Of a DNA stretch of 64,000 nt, positions 9,167 to 17,520 are shown piece after piece (the stretch's first letter is position 1; the number at the start of each line of letters is the position of its first letter). The stretch covers positions 185,331 through 249,330 of the forward strand of contig BOKO01000008.1 of the NCBI GenBank assembly GCA_016861025.1, read 5' to 3'. The stretch is from Chloroflexota bacterium. Its GTDB lineage: Bacteria; Chloroflexota; Anaerolineae; Caldilineales; Caldilineaceae. A model generated the notes under the pieces. That model was not told the origin of the DNA, searched no databases, and saw nothing but the letters and a program-made list of their open reading frames with translations. The translations under genes and the position numbers were made by a program.

Positions 9167-11014
9167 TCACAGATTGTTAGATATTTGTAGCAGGCGGTTT
9201 TTGACCTTTTGCGCTGCGTGATGCCAGCTCCATGACTCCAGTGCACGTTGTGATGCCAGTGCACCTTTTGCAGCAGCTTCTTCACGATGGTTGTAGACGT
9301 AGCGCATCTGTTGGATGAGATGGTCTTCGTCAGGTTGCGCCCACGCAAAGCCTTTGTAGTATGGGCACTTCGCTTCTGCTGGAATTAGTTCTGCCACAGC
9401 TAAGGGATAGGCTACTGTTTCATCCATGAAGTCTGTGTGGGCGCTCCAATTTGTTGCAATGACCGGCAATCCGCAGGCCATTGCCTCAATGACTGGCATT
9501 CCCCATCCTTCACCCCTTGTCGGCAAAACGAAACAGTCGGCTGATCGATAGAGACTACCCATTTGGTGTACGGGAAGGTCTTGATTATATATCACCACAA
9601 CGGGCGGCCCATCGGTAGGTAGCCCCAGATTTAAGATCTCTTTGTGCACATCCACGCCAGGGTCGGTATTGATTACTTTGAGCAGAAGAAGTACATCATC
9701 TTTGCGTAAAAATGCACGATGATAGGCGCGCAGCAGGACATCGGCGGCTTTTCGTTCGCCCCACTCAAAGACACTCAAAAAGGTGTATCTTTGGGAGGGA
9801 CGGAAGGCGCGAATCTTGGGATTGAAATAGTCGGGATTCACACCTAGCGGCATCACATAGATCGGTTTTGTTACACCACTATTCGCAAAGGTCTCCAAGT
9901 TGAAAGTGGAAGGAACCCAGATTTCGTCCATTGCGTTTGCTTGCAACACCCAGTCCTCTGGGATTCCATTGACTTCCAGCATTGTGTATCCGATGCGATA
10001 TTTGCCGCTGTTCTTACAGAAAAGATCACCGGAGCTATAGACAACCTGTGGCAGATTCAAATCCTTGGGGCGTTGGCGCATAGCTGCAATCCGATGATCG
10101 TCGCGCTGTGTATCCATCCAATCTGTGCCGTATAAATACGCCAGATGCACGTCAACTCGCAGTTCATCAAGTTTCAGAATCATCTCCCGCGCAGAGACGG
10201 CGTATCCTGAAGGTGCGCCCACTTGTGAGTGCCAAAACACACTCACTTCTGATTTGCTCATAAGCTTCTTTTCCCATTTCTGGCGAAAGGTTCTCTGTGA
10301 CTTCTGAAACAGTTTCGAGAAATTGACCTGATTTACGGTTGAACTGACATTTTGATGATGAACGAGGGTGACATTGCCGGCGCAGATAGTGCGATATCCT
10401 GCTTCTTGGGCGCGCAAACAATAATCAGTGTCTTCAAAGTACGAGAAAAATGCCTCATCTAGCAGACCGATTGCATCAATCACATCGCGTTTGATGTACA
10501 TGCACGCCCCGACGACGCCTTCAACCTCGCGATCAATGCCATATTGATTGACATCCTTCTCCAGACTGCCGATCTGTTGTCCCCACCAGACTGAACGTGG
10601 CATGTAGGTGCCCGCGTGAAGCAGCAGACCATTCGGCAAAATCTGCCGACAGCCAACAATTCCGATGTCTGGCTGTTGATAGGCGGCAATTTGCAGTGAT
10701 TCTAACCAGTCGTTGTGAAGAATCTCTATGTCGTTATTGAGAAGAAGAATATCCTCTTGAGGCTTGGTGGCCTGTATGGCGATGTTGTTGCCGCGGACGA
10801 AGCCAAGATTGCGCCCATTTTCGATTAGCGTCACCCAAGGCAAGGTTCGAAGATAGTCCACCGTTCCGTCGACGCTGCCATTATCCACCACAATGATCCT
10901 GACTGTCTCATTGAGCGGCGTATGCATCTTCAGTGTTTCAAGACACTTGCGGGTGTATTCAAGGCCGTTCCAGGTCAGGATGATTATTGCTACGTTTTTG
11001 TTTAGCATCTGCAC
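9167..11014 (-). CDS. Two-domain GT2-GT4 fusion glycosyltransferase
   Basis: One polypeptide of about 615 residues carries two complete transferase modules. The N-terminal half is GT2 (NVAIIILTWNGLEYTRKCLE, IIVVDNGSVDGTVDYL, DILLLNNDIEIL, FFSYFEDTDYCLRAQEAGY). From about residue 250 a GT4 module begins, with WVPSTFNLETF, PLGVNPDYFNP and GEGWGMPVIEAMACGLPVIA containing EX7E. The start is taken at the GTG at 11014 because AGGAA lies 8 nt ahead. A TTG at 11044 and an ATG at 11008 are alternatives. Its start overlaps the upstream coiled-coil gene by about 56 nt. A single protein with one inverting and one retaining module could add two successive sugars. Confidence 0.88.
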   Translation of the reverse strand: MQMLNKNVAIIILTWNGLEYTRKCLETLKMHTPLNETVRIIVVDNGSVDGTVDYLRTLPWVTLIENGRNLGFVRGNNIAIQATKPQEDILLLNNDIEILHNDWLESLQIAAYQQPDIGIVGCRQILPNGLLLHAGTYMPRSVWWGQQIGSLEKDVNQYGIDREVEGVVGACMYIKRDVIDAIGLLDEAFFSYFEDTDYCLRAQEAGYRTICAGNVTLVHHQNVSSTVNQVNFSKLFQKSQRTFRQKWEKKLMSKSEVSVFWHSQVGAPSGYAVSAREMILKLDELRVDVHLAYLYGTDWMDTQRDDHRIAAMRQRPKDLNLPQVVYSSGDLFCKNSGKYRIGYTMLEVNGIPEDWVLQANAMDEIWVPSTFNLETFANSGVTKPIYVMPLGVNPDYFNPKIRAFRPSQRYTFLSVFEWGERKAADVLLRAYHRAFLRKDDVLLLLKVINTDPGVDVHKEILNLGLPTDGPPVVVIYNQDLPVHQMGSLYRSADCFVLPTRGEGWGMPVIEAMACGLPVIATNWSAHTDFMDETVAYPLAVAELIPAEAKCPYYKGFAWAQPDEDHLIQQMRYVYNHREEAAAKGALASQRALESWSWHHAAQKVKNRLLQISNNL

Positions 11015-11477
11015 TATGGAGTTCCTGTCCCAATTGTCCGGCAAGACTTGCTTCCAAAAGATCGACCCGTTTTTGTAATGCAGTTAATTCTGTTTGCGCA
11101 CCTGCCAAATTTTGCGCCAGCTGTTGATTGTTTTGGTGCAGCTTTGCGATAACGGTAACCACCTGATGTTGGAACAAGCGGATTTGCATGATCAGCGGCT
11201 CGGTGAACCACCATGTAAGGCGTCGAACACCATGTTGGAAACGGATAATCCATGGGCCGATTCTGGGGCGAGTGGAATGAATAATTGCATTGCCATCGAG
11301 ATTGGCCTGGCTGCGCAGTTGTGCGATTTGTTGGTTGATCGAGCCTGTCTGCCCCAATATTGAGGTGAGGTCTAGGGAGTGCGGCCGCCCATGTTCCCAG
11401 TCATCCAGCACTAGCGTTACGGATTCTAGAACGACCTCAATATCTGCTGTCTCGGCATGAACACTGAAGATATTCAC
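10959..11477 (-). CDS. Small W/P/Q-motif coiled-coil protein A of the glycan locus
   Basis: This 172-residue protein has no family I recognise. Residues 70-107 hold a tryptophan-rich amphipathic stretch (RPRIGPWIIRF, then W90-F-x-x-P94-x3-Q98). A heptad-like, Gln/Leu-rich coiled coil follows from about 100 to 150, and the C-terminus is charged. The same spacing of I-G, W-[FY]-x-x-P and x3-Q recurs in the protein encoded at 12726-13277. The start is a GTG at 11477, right after the stop of the upstream GT4 gene. Its 3' end overlaps the GT2-GT4 fusion start. A membrane-surface scaffold for the neighbouring transferases is a guess from context only. Confidence 0.7.
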   Translation of the reverse strand: MNIFSVHAETADIEVVLESVTLVLDDWEHGRPHSLDLTSILGQTGSINQQIAQLRSQANLDGNAIIHSTRPRIGPWIIRFQHGVRRLTWWFTEPLIMQIRLFQHQVVTVIAKLHQNNQQLAQNLAGAQTELTALQKRVDLLEASLAGQLGQELHSADAKQKRSNNHPDLERP

Positions 11478-11480
11478 AAG

Positions 11481-12707
11481 TCACCTTTTGCTCGATAAAG
11501 ATGCTTTCATCTTGCTCGGCGCAATTTCATTTAATACGGTCTCGACAAATTCCATATATTGCTGCGCAACCAAAGCTGGGGCGCAAGTAAACTCAACATA
11601 TCGTCGCGCATTATGACCAATCTGCCGGCGTAATTCGGCGTCGCTTAACAATTTGTTGAGCGCACTCGCGATCTGAAATTCTTCGTGTTCGCCAATATCG
11701 ATCTTGATACATGCGTCATCAGGGTATTCGACAAAGGCATCCACGTTTGACACCAGTGTAGGCTTTGCTGAAGCCATCAAGGCAACAAGCGTTGCCGACG
11801 ATTCTCCAATTGTTGGGTAGCGAAGATTAAAGCCGACGTCGGTGGCTGCAAGATAAGTGCGCAATTCTGATTCTTTTACATAGCCTGTCACGCGTGTTAT
11901 GTCTGCTAAGCCCAAAGCTGCTATTTCTGTATATAGATCATACCCATCAATTGCTTCACCGACAATCGCCAATTTTATATGTGGAATCTTGTTGCGCAAC
12001 ATCGATGAAACTGAGAGCAATTTTTCTAACCGCTTTGTCGGCGAGATGTAGCCAAACGCAGCGATAATCAGATCAGATTGTTCAAAACCGAGCTGTAATT
12101 TCGCTTCCTCGGCGCTTGCTGATGAGAAAGCGATGTCGGTGACCAGCGGAATACGCTTGACACTAACTCCCGGGCGCCGTGCGCGTATTAAAGATTCGGC
12201 GTAATGACTGTGAACAATTACCCCAAGGCTACGTTCGATCAACGGTTCAATGAGCAAGTATTTTGCTGTGTCATAAGGCGTTTCGCCTCGATGTGCAGAT
12301 CGTGCGTGAGACAATCCCTCTTCAGAATATGCATACGCCATTAATCGAGTATATTCCGTGATCTGTCCTCGCATCAAATACAGTTCGCCGAAGAAGGAAT
12401 TCATATTGACATCGTGCAGAACCGTAATTCCCGGATATCTTCGCAAAAGTTGAAATATTTTGTCATGATAGTGAACATTCGCCCCCATCTGGTAGATGCA
12501 GATGTGCTGTTTTTTATCAAGCGGGCCTCGAAACGAACTGATTGAATGTATGGAAATAGATGGATGCGGTGGTAATTGCGGGAGAAGATTGTCGTCTACA
12601 AAAACATCGATCTCCGCCATCTCCGCCAATGAAGGCAGAAGGGTCGCACTATAGTCTGCAATCCCTGACTTCTGCGGGGGCAACGGTGAAAAATACGCGA
12701 TTCGCAT
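11481..12707 (-). CDS. GT4-family glycosyltransferase
   Basis: The 408-residue protein starts MRIAYFSPLPPQKSGIADYS, the typical GT4 N-terminus with the glycine loop of the acceptor domain. A GTG four codons upstream (12719) is also possible. The donor domain includes IIAAFGYISPTKRLEKLL and a GESSATLVALMASAKPT segment in place of the EX7E region. It lies 18 nt after the W/P/Q protein B gene and directly before the W/P/Q protein A gene, all on the same strand. It is a retaining transferase of the surface-glycan pathway with unknown sugar specificity. Confidence 0.88.
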   Translation of the reverse strand: MRIAYFSPLPPQKSGIADYSATLLPSLAEMAEIDVFVDDNLLPQLPPHPSISIHSISSFRGPLDKKQHICIYQMGANVHYHDKIFQLLRRYPGITVLHDVNMNSFFGELYLMRGQITEYTRLMAYAYSEEGLSHARSAHRGETPYDTAKYLLIEPLIERSLGVIVHSHYAESLIRARRPGVSVKRIPLVTDIAFSSASAEEAKLQLGFEQSDLIIAAFGYISPTKRLEKLLSVSSMLRNKIPHIKLAIVGEAIDGYDLYTEIAALGLADITRVTGYVKESELRTYLAATDVGFNLRYPTIGESSATLVALMASAKPTLVSNVDAFVEYPDDACIKIDIGEHEEFQIASALNKLLSDAELRRQIGHNARRYVEFTCAPALVAQQYMEFVETVLNEIAPSKMKASLSSKR

Positions 12708-12725
12708 GAGTGTCAACACAGCCGA

Positions 12726-13277
12726 TCAACTGCGGAGAGCGCCATCAAGCCGCTTCAGGTCTTCATCGAGTCGAATGACAGCGTAAGTAACTTTGCCCAG
12801 ATCATGAGTCAGTGCAGCCACATCACGGTCATTGGCGATCAGTCGATCGCTGATCTCATCGAGCAGTTGTTTCAGTTCTTGTATTCTGATATACCCAACC
12901 CCAGCAACGTCGACTAGATCAGCAATCTTGTCAGTTTGTTGTTTTAATTCCTGTTGTTCACTAGCGATAATGCGCAGTTCAGCATGCAGCGATTGCATAT
13001 CATCTCGTAACGCACGTAATTCATCGACAACGCCCTGATTGAACTCGTTTTGCTGCTGAATCAGCGGCGCAATGTACCATTGCGTCGAGACTGAATTCCA
13101 TGCATTGCGAAACCATGCGATGAAGCCTCCAATCACGGGAGTGTTGGATGTCAGCGGACGCGGCGTCAGGCAGGCTCGTTGCTGCAATTCCATAATCGAG
13201 CGCTCTCGTTGTCCCGTCACGTGATAATTCTGACTCCTGTCGATCTCGGCGGTTTGAATAGTCTGCAATTCAGTCAT
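12726..13277 (-). CDS. Small W/P/Q-motif coiled-coil protein B of the glycan locus
   Basis: The 183-residue protein begins at an ATG with AAAGGAAC immediately ahead. After a polar N-terminus, residues 46-80 read TPVIGGFIAWFRNAW and then W67-Y-I-A-P71-L-I-Q-Q75, followed by a long coiled coil rich in Gln, Glu and Leu to the C-terminus. This matches protein A (10959-11477) in the order and spacing of P-x-I-G, W-[FY]-x-x-P and x3-Q, although overall identity is low. Both lie between glycosyltransferase genes, one on each side of the GT4 gene at 11481. No catalytic motif is visible. Function is unknown, and a scaffold or chain-length role is only an inference. Confidence 0.72.
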   Translation of the reverse strand: MTELQTIQTAEIDRSQNYHVTGQRERSIMELQQRACLTPRPLTSNTPVIGGFIAWFRNAWNSVSTQWYIAPLIQQQNEFNQGVVDELRALRDDMQSLHAELRIIASEQQELKQQTDKIADLVDVAGVGYIRIQELKQLLDEISDRLIANDRDVAALTHDLGKVTYAVIRLDEDLKRLDGALRS

Positions 13278-13286
13278 GTTCCTTTC

Positions 13287-14279
13287 TCAATCAACGCCTG
13301 ATGATTTTCCCCAAAGCGTAGAGCGCAAATGCTCAAGTGCAGCATTCACCTCATCAAATGCCTTTGCCTGATCGCCCTCATTATATTCAGTTCGACGGCG
13401 CCAGAGAAAGGGAAGCTGACGCTGTGCGTTGTGATAGGCGAACTGGAGGCCAAGCCGTTCCTGGTGTCCGCGCTGCTCCAGCCATTTCATCTCGGCTGGA
13501 ACCGTTTGTCCCACCAATTCATCTGCGGTGTAGTACTTGAGCATATATCGCCATCGACTGGCGTGCATATGACTGAAGTAGAAGGCGCTGCCGCGGTGAG
13601 TCGTGGAAGATTCGTTGTGAATGAGACAGGCGCCTGGAATGTAAGCAACGCGATAGCCGGCTCTGCGCGCTCGCTCGCAGTAATCGACATCTTCATAATA
13701 TAAAAAGAAGCCTTCGTCGAGCAGCCCCACTGTCTGGATAACTTCGCGCCGGATCGCCATCGCAGCGCCCATCACATATTCGGCGTCTCGAATTTCATCG
13801 TGCTGACCAATGTCACGCTCGCCCAATCCATAGTGTCCAGAAAGCGCCTGTGGTCGCGTGATGTAGCCGCCGGCATGTTGCAGCGTGATCCCGTCCGGTT
13901 CGTAAATTTTGCACCCGGCAATACCGATGTTTGGATCGGTAATCATGGGAGCAATCAATTCCGAAAGCCAAGTTGGTGCAAGTTCAACATCAGGGTTCAG
14001 CAACACCGCGAACGGCGACTCGATCTGACGCAAGGCTACGTTGTTGCCGCCGGCAAAGCCGAGATTGGTTCGATTCTCGATGATCTGCACAGCAGGAAAA
14101 GCGGTCGGAGACTGCAGCGAACGCGCCAACGCCACGGTGTCGTCGGTCGAATCGTTGTCAACAATAATAAGCGAAAACGCCGGATAATCCTGCGTCAAGA
14201 GAGTCTTGAGACACGCAGGAAGAAAACGGCTGGCGTTCCAGGTGAGAATGATAATTGTAACTTGAGGCAAGTCGCGCAT
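13287..14279 (-). CDS. GT2-family glycosyltransferase
   Basis: The 330-residue protein has a full GT2 domain: VTIIILTWNASRFLP at the N-terminus, LIIVDNDSTDDTV, VLLNPDVEL as the DxD-like site (about residue 95), and FFLYYEDVDYCERARRAGY. The C-terminal 90 residues are charged and may be helical. It lacks transmembrane segments. It lies 9 nt upstream of the W/P/Q protein B gene and 100 nt downstream of the Wzt-like ATPase gene, so it belongs to the same transcription unit. It is an inverting transferase likely to use a dTDP- or UDP-sugar. The exact sugar is not known. Confidence 0.9.
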   Translation of the reverse strand: MRDLPQVTIIILTWNASRFLPACLKTLLTQDYPAFSLIIVDNDSTDDTVALARSLQSPTAFPAVQIIENRTNLGFAGGNNVALRQIESPFAVLLNPDVELAPTWLSELIAPMITDPNIGIAGCKIYEPDGITLQHAGGYITRPQALSGHYGLGERDIGQHDEIRDAEYVMGAAMAIRREVIQTVGLLDEGFFLYYEDVDYCERARRAGYRVAYIPGACLIHNESSTTHRGSAFYFSHMHASRWRYMLKYYTADELVGQTVPAEMKWLEQRGHQERLGLQFAYHNAQRQLPFLWRRRTEYNEGDQAKAFDEVNAALEHLRSTLWGKSSGVD

Positions 14280-14381
14280 CTAAAATTGGAGCTGCCTGGA
14301 CGTAACAAGGTTGCGCTGTCAACGCATGGCACACAAGACCAGAAACAGTCACAGTTACACAGGCATCGTTGCCACGCACTA

Positions 14382-15680
14382 TCAGTTTGCAACTACTTTT
14401 TCTTCTTCGACTGATATATGGCGCCAAGTGGCAGGAATATGGACGACCCCCTCCTCATGACGTCCATGGCGCGCACCAACGTCAAAGCTGTACATCCTGT
14501 GCTGGTGATCAAAGGCTACCGTGGCGTTGTGGTTGTAGACGGCCACTGTCAACTCATAGCGCCCTGGATTTAGCGGCAACTGCTCAATGCAGTACTCCAT
14601 AATGCCCTTTCCTTCGATCTCTTCGAGTTGATAGCCTTCATCGACTGAGTTCGGTCCGTTCACATGCATGCCGTCTCTGCGATAGATTGCCAACCCGAAC
14701 GTTGGTCGCACAATCCTTTCTTTCGCCATATAATGAATGCGGATGCGCATCATTTCGCCCGGAAAAAACTGTTCAGTCCCCTGTCCCTTGGTGTTGCACA
14801 ATTCAACGCCTACAATCTCAACTTGATAGGTTCCCCACCGTTGCGCGTTGGGCGCCGTGATCATGTTGGCCGGGGACTCCTCGATCTCGGCTCGCTGCTG
14901 TGCATAAAAGAGTTCGTTTGTGTATGCCAGATATTCATCAACAACGTCTAACGCCCGCCCCTCTGCGCGCATCCTCCCATTTTGCAACCAGACAGCTCGC
15001 TGACAGAGTCTCCGAATATCTTCCACATTATGGGACACCAGAATCAACGCCACCCCTTCATCGAGCATCTCTTCGATGCGATGCATACACTTTTGCTGAA
15101 AGACTTGATCGCCTACTGTCAAAACTTCATCGACAATCAGCAATTCAGGCTGTGTGTGCACGGCAACCGCAAAACCGAGTCGCACGTACATGCCGGACGA
15201 GTAGTGTTTGACAGGCGTGTCAATGAACTCGCCGATCTCTGCAAATTCAATAATGCTATCCAGATAACGTCGGATAAAACGGCTGCTCAAGCCATAAATC
15301 GAGGCGTTGAGGAAAATGTTCTCTCTGCCCGTCAAATCTGGATGAAAGCCTGCGCCAAGCTCCAGGAGAGAGGCAATTCGTGCGTTGGTGTGAATCTCGC
15401 CTGTTGTTGGCTGTAACACCCCCGTCAATAGTTTGAGCAGAGTGCTCTTTCCGGAGCCGTTTTGTCCGAGGATGCCGATGGCGTCGCCGGTGCGAACGGT
15501 CAGTGATAAGTCGCGCAGCGGCCAGAAGTACTCGGCGTCGGATCGTCTGCGGTGCAACAAATGGATAAAGGTCTCCTGGAGTGAACGTTGCCGATCGCGT
15601 TGCAAACGGAATCGTTTGGAAAGGTTGGTGGCCTGAAGCAACAGGCGTTTTTCGTTATCCGGCTGTTGAGTCGCTCTCAT
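14382..15680 (-). CDS. wzt: ABC exporter ATPase, Wzt/TagH type with C-terminal cargo domain
   Basis: The 432-residue protein has an ABC domain with Walker A LGQNGSGKST (71-80), signature YSSGM (160-164), Walker B LLIVDE (180-185) and H-loop histidine 217. The glycine/aspartate and LELGAGFHPDLTGRENIFLN segments are diagnostic of the polysaccharide/teichoic acid exporter subfamily. Residues 280-430 form a beta-rich Wzt C-terminal domain that in O-antigen systems recognises the finished glycan terminus. The matching permease is at 20752-21618, separated by the two GH-like genes and a membrane protein. With it this ATPase should flip lipid-linked polysaccharide across the membrane. Confidence 0.92.
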   Translation of the reverse strand: MRATQQPDNEKRLLLQATNLSKRFRLQRDRQRSLQETFIHLLHRRRSDAEYFWPLRDLSLTVRTGDAIGILGQNGSGKSTLLKLLTGVLQPTTGEIHTNARIASLLELGAGFHPDLTGRENIFLNASIYGLSSRFIRRYLDSIIEFAEIGEFIDTPVKHYSSGMYVRLGFAVAVHTQPELLIVDEVLTVGDQVFQQKCMHRIEEMLDEGVALILVSHNVEDIRRLCQRAVWLQNGRMRAEGRALDVVDEYLAYTNELFYAQQRAEIEESPANMITAPNAQRWGTYQVEIVGVELCNTKGQGTEQFFPGEMMRIRIHYMAKERIVRPTFGLAIYRRDGMHVNGPNSVDEGYQLEEIEGKGIMEYCIEQLPLNPGRYELTVAVYNHNATVAFDHQHRMYSFDVGARHGRHEEGVVHIPATWRHISVEEEKVVAN

Positions 15681-15739
15681 GCTTGCACTGCCGCCAATTC
15701 AGACGATGCAACGATGCTGTACTTGCCAGGCGTCTCTGG

Positions 15740-17236
15740 CTATTGCACCTGGGAAACGATGGATGGAAGAAATACCTGTTCGTCTGCAAACAAGACAACC
15801 TGGTGGATTCGATTATTTGCCGGTTCGTCGTCGCGACCGTCTGCAGTCACCTCTGCGTATAGAGTGTACAGATCAGATGGGACATCACGCCAGATGTAAC
15901 TGATCCATGTGCTCTGCCCGCAACCAGCCAACGAGCCTGTGAGTTCGGCGCCATCGAGCAACACCCCACCGTTATCTGGGGCGCCGTTGTAGATGCGCAA
16001 TGTGAAGTTCTGCTTGCTCATTGTGTTGCCGGCGTTTGCCACCTGCACATTGACCGTCAATGTTACAGGCTCCGTCGTGCGCAGGAGTGAAGCTGGCTCA
16101 ACCATGATGCGCACCGGCAACATGTCAATTTGTGGTTGAAGACGCGCTGTGTAGGCAGCGTATGCGTCCCCCATTTCGGAGCGTTGATTGCCTCGGTCTG
16201 GTTCAAACAGATATCCATTATAACCGCCAACCCACTGCCCATTCGCATAGGTGAGCTTGTCGTTGACGCTATACCAGGAGAAATTCTGGACGAGCCGATA
16301 GTTGTCGGCAGGATATCCGATTGTCAAGTCTCGTGTATTCAGCATGTAGTCGAAACTGGCTGTCATAAAATTGATCACATCCTGAACTGCGATCCAGGGT
16401 GGACCGATCAAGACGCCATATTCGGTTATATAAAGCGGGTTGTCTCGATAGCCATTCTTGTGCATCCAACGACGAAAATCGATAATTTGCTGTTGGAATA
16501 TCCCGACATCTGCGTTCTGGTTTGGCTCAAGAAGCCAACCTTCAGTCGCATCGACGCCGGGCGGAATCTCGGCGCCCCAGTCGCCTCGCTTTTCACGCAA
16601 GATGAAGGTGTGGATGCCCCAAATGTCAATCGGCATCGGCTGACCATACATCGAGCGATACGCCTCAAGCACCAGATCGAGATAGCGAAGTCGTAGAGGG
16701 CTGACCTGAACAATATTTCCCGCCACAATTCTTGCGCTAGGGTCGGCATCGCGCAACAGATGATAGAGTTCATGGTAGGCTCTTGCGTATGCCGCTGGCA
16801 TCATGTCATCTTGCCAGCGAATGCGGTCGATTTCATTGCCGATCAACCAGACCGAGCCTGGATTGGCTTGAGCGAGCGCCCGGATGGAGTTTGCGGACGG
16901 CGAAACGGTGTAGTTGGTTGAATTGCGGTCGGGCTGTTTCAGCCGAACCATCCGATAGTGCTCCATGTGCGCTGGCTTTGAGGGGGGCGTTGCCTGGTAA
17001 TCCATGAAAAAGCTGGCTCGTAGTGGTTCGGTGGGGATCGATGCCAGTTCACCGGTCAAAACGTTGTGGTTCAACCCAAAACGACAAAAGGGCGCCGGCG
17101 TTTCGTCTGATGACGCCTGGACAATGCCAGATGGCAGGCTGCCGCCCAAAATAAAAAAGACTCCTATCAACACAACGACATGAATACAGGTGCGATGTTT
17201 GTTTAGCCTGGACAACACCATATATCGCCTTTGCAT
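15740..17236 (-). CDS. Secreted TIM-barrel protein, clan GH-A-like, with C-terminal CARDB-like domain (paralog 1)
   Basis: The protein is 498 residues from the ATG at 17236. The ATG five codons later (17221) has a better AAAGG spacing. A signal segment lies at about 16-41. The barrel shows VWLIGNEIDR with E135, and YITEYG with E272. These match the acid/base and nucleophile positions of clan GH-A hydrolases (strands 4 and 7). HTF and WYS elements are also present. Residues about 380-490 form a CARDB/Ig-like beta sandwich. It is a clear paralog of the protein at 17521-19167. A role in trimming or binding the exported glycan is inferred. The exact GH family is not recognised. Confidence 0.8.
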   Translation of the reverse strand: MQRRYMVLSRLNKHRTCIHVVVLIGVFFILGGSLPSGIVQASSDETPAPFCRFGLNHNVLTGELASIPTEPLRASFFMDYQATPPSKPAHMEHYRMVRLKQPDRNSTNYTVSPSANSIRALAQANPGSVWLIGNEIDRIRWQDDMMPAAYARAYHELYHLLRDADPSARIVAGNIVQVSPLRLRYLDLVLEAYRSMYGQPMPIDIWGIHTFILREKRGDWGAEIPPGVDATEGWLLEPNQNADVGIFQQQIIDFRRWMHKNGYRDNPLYITEYGVLIGPPWIAVQDVINFMTASFDYMLNTRDLTIGYPADNYRLVQNFSWYSVNDKLTYANGQWVGGYNGYLFEPDRGNQRSEMGDAYAAYTARLQPQIDMLPVRIMVEPASLLRTTEPVTLTVNVQVANAGNTMSKQNFTLRIYNGAPDNGGVLLDGAELTGSLAGCGQSTWISYIWRDVPSDLYTLYAEVTADGRDDEPANNRIHQVVLFADEQVFLPSIVSQVQ

Positions 17237-17299
17237 CTACTGTCATTGACAACCCCTTTTTAAGGGAAGTTGACAACGTAATGGCTATTCAACCCAACG

Positions 17300-17328
17300 A
17301 TTATACTGTGCGCAATTGACGCAGCCAA
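17300..17328 (-). promoter_or_regulatory. Sigma-70-type promoter for the paralog-1 gene
   Basis: On the minus strand a TTGGCT -35 (17323-17328) is separated by exactly 17 nt from a perfect TATAAT -10 (17300-17305). Transcription would start near 17293 and give a leader of about 57-70 nt before the gene at 17236. Confidence 0.65.
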
Positions 17329-17379
17329 ATCCATTTCAGATAACGGTTATATCAAACCATGATTTCCCACAGAAAAAGG

Positions 17380-17409
17380 AACAGGCTGCACAGCGCTGTG
17401 CAACCTGTT
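17380..17409 (-). terminator. Rho-independent terminator after paralog 2
   Basis: Two 14-15 nt arms (17380-17394 and 17395-17409) pair almost perfectly. The single non-Watson-Crick pair is a G-U in the minus-strand RNA. On the minus strand CC and five T residues follow. The plus strand has a matching T run on the other side, so it may act in both directions. Confidence 0.7.
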
Positions 17410-17455
17410 TTTCGGATGATCGGGTTTGGAAAACAGGTCTTATTCCATGTCTACT

Positions 17456-17504
17456 CCACTCGTCATTCCGTCAAAGTTACTGAATTTGACGGAATGACGA
17501 GTGG
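17456..17504. repeat. Perfect 20-bp inverted repeat with 9-nt loop
   Basis: Arms 17456-17475 and 17485-17504 are exact reverse complements around the loop GTTACTGAA, and T17455/A17505 extend the stem to 21 bp. It lies 16 nt beyond the stop codon of the GH-like gene at 17521 and before the terminator at 17380. It has no T tract, so it resembles a REP/MITE-type insertion or an mRNA 3'-end stabiliser more than a terminator. Confidence 0.85.
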
Positions 17505-17520
17505 ATAAGTTCCCCAGACC

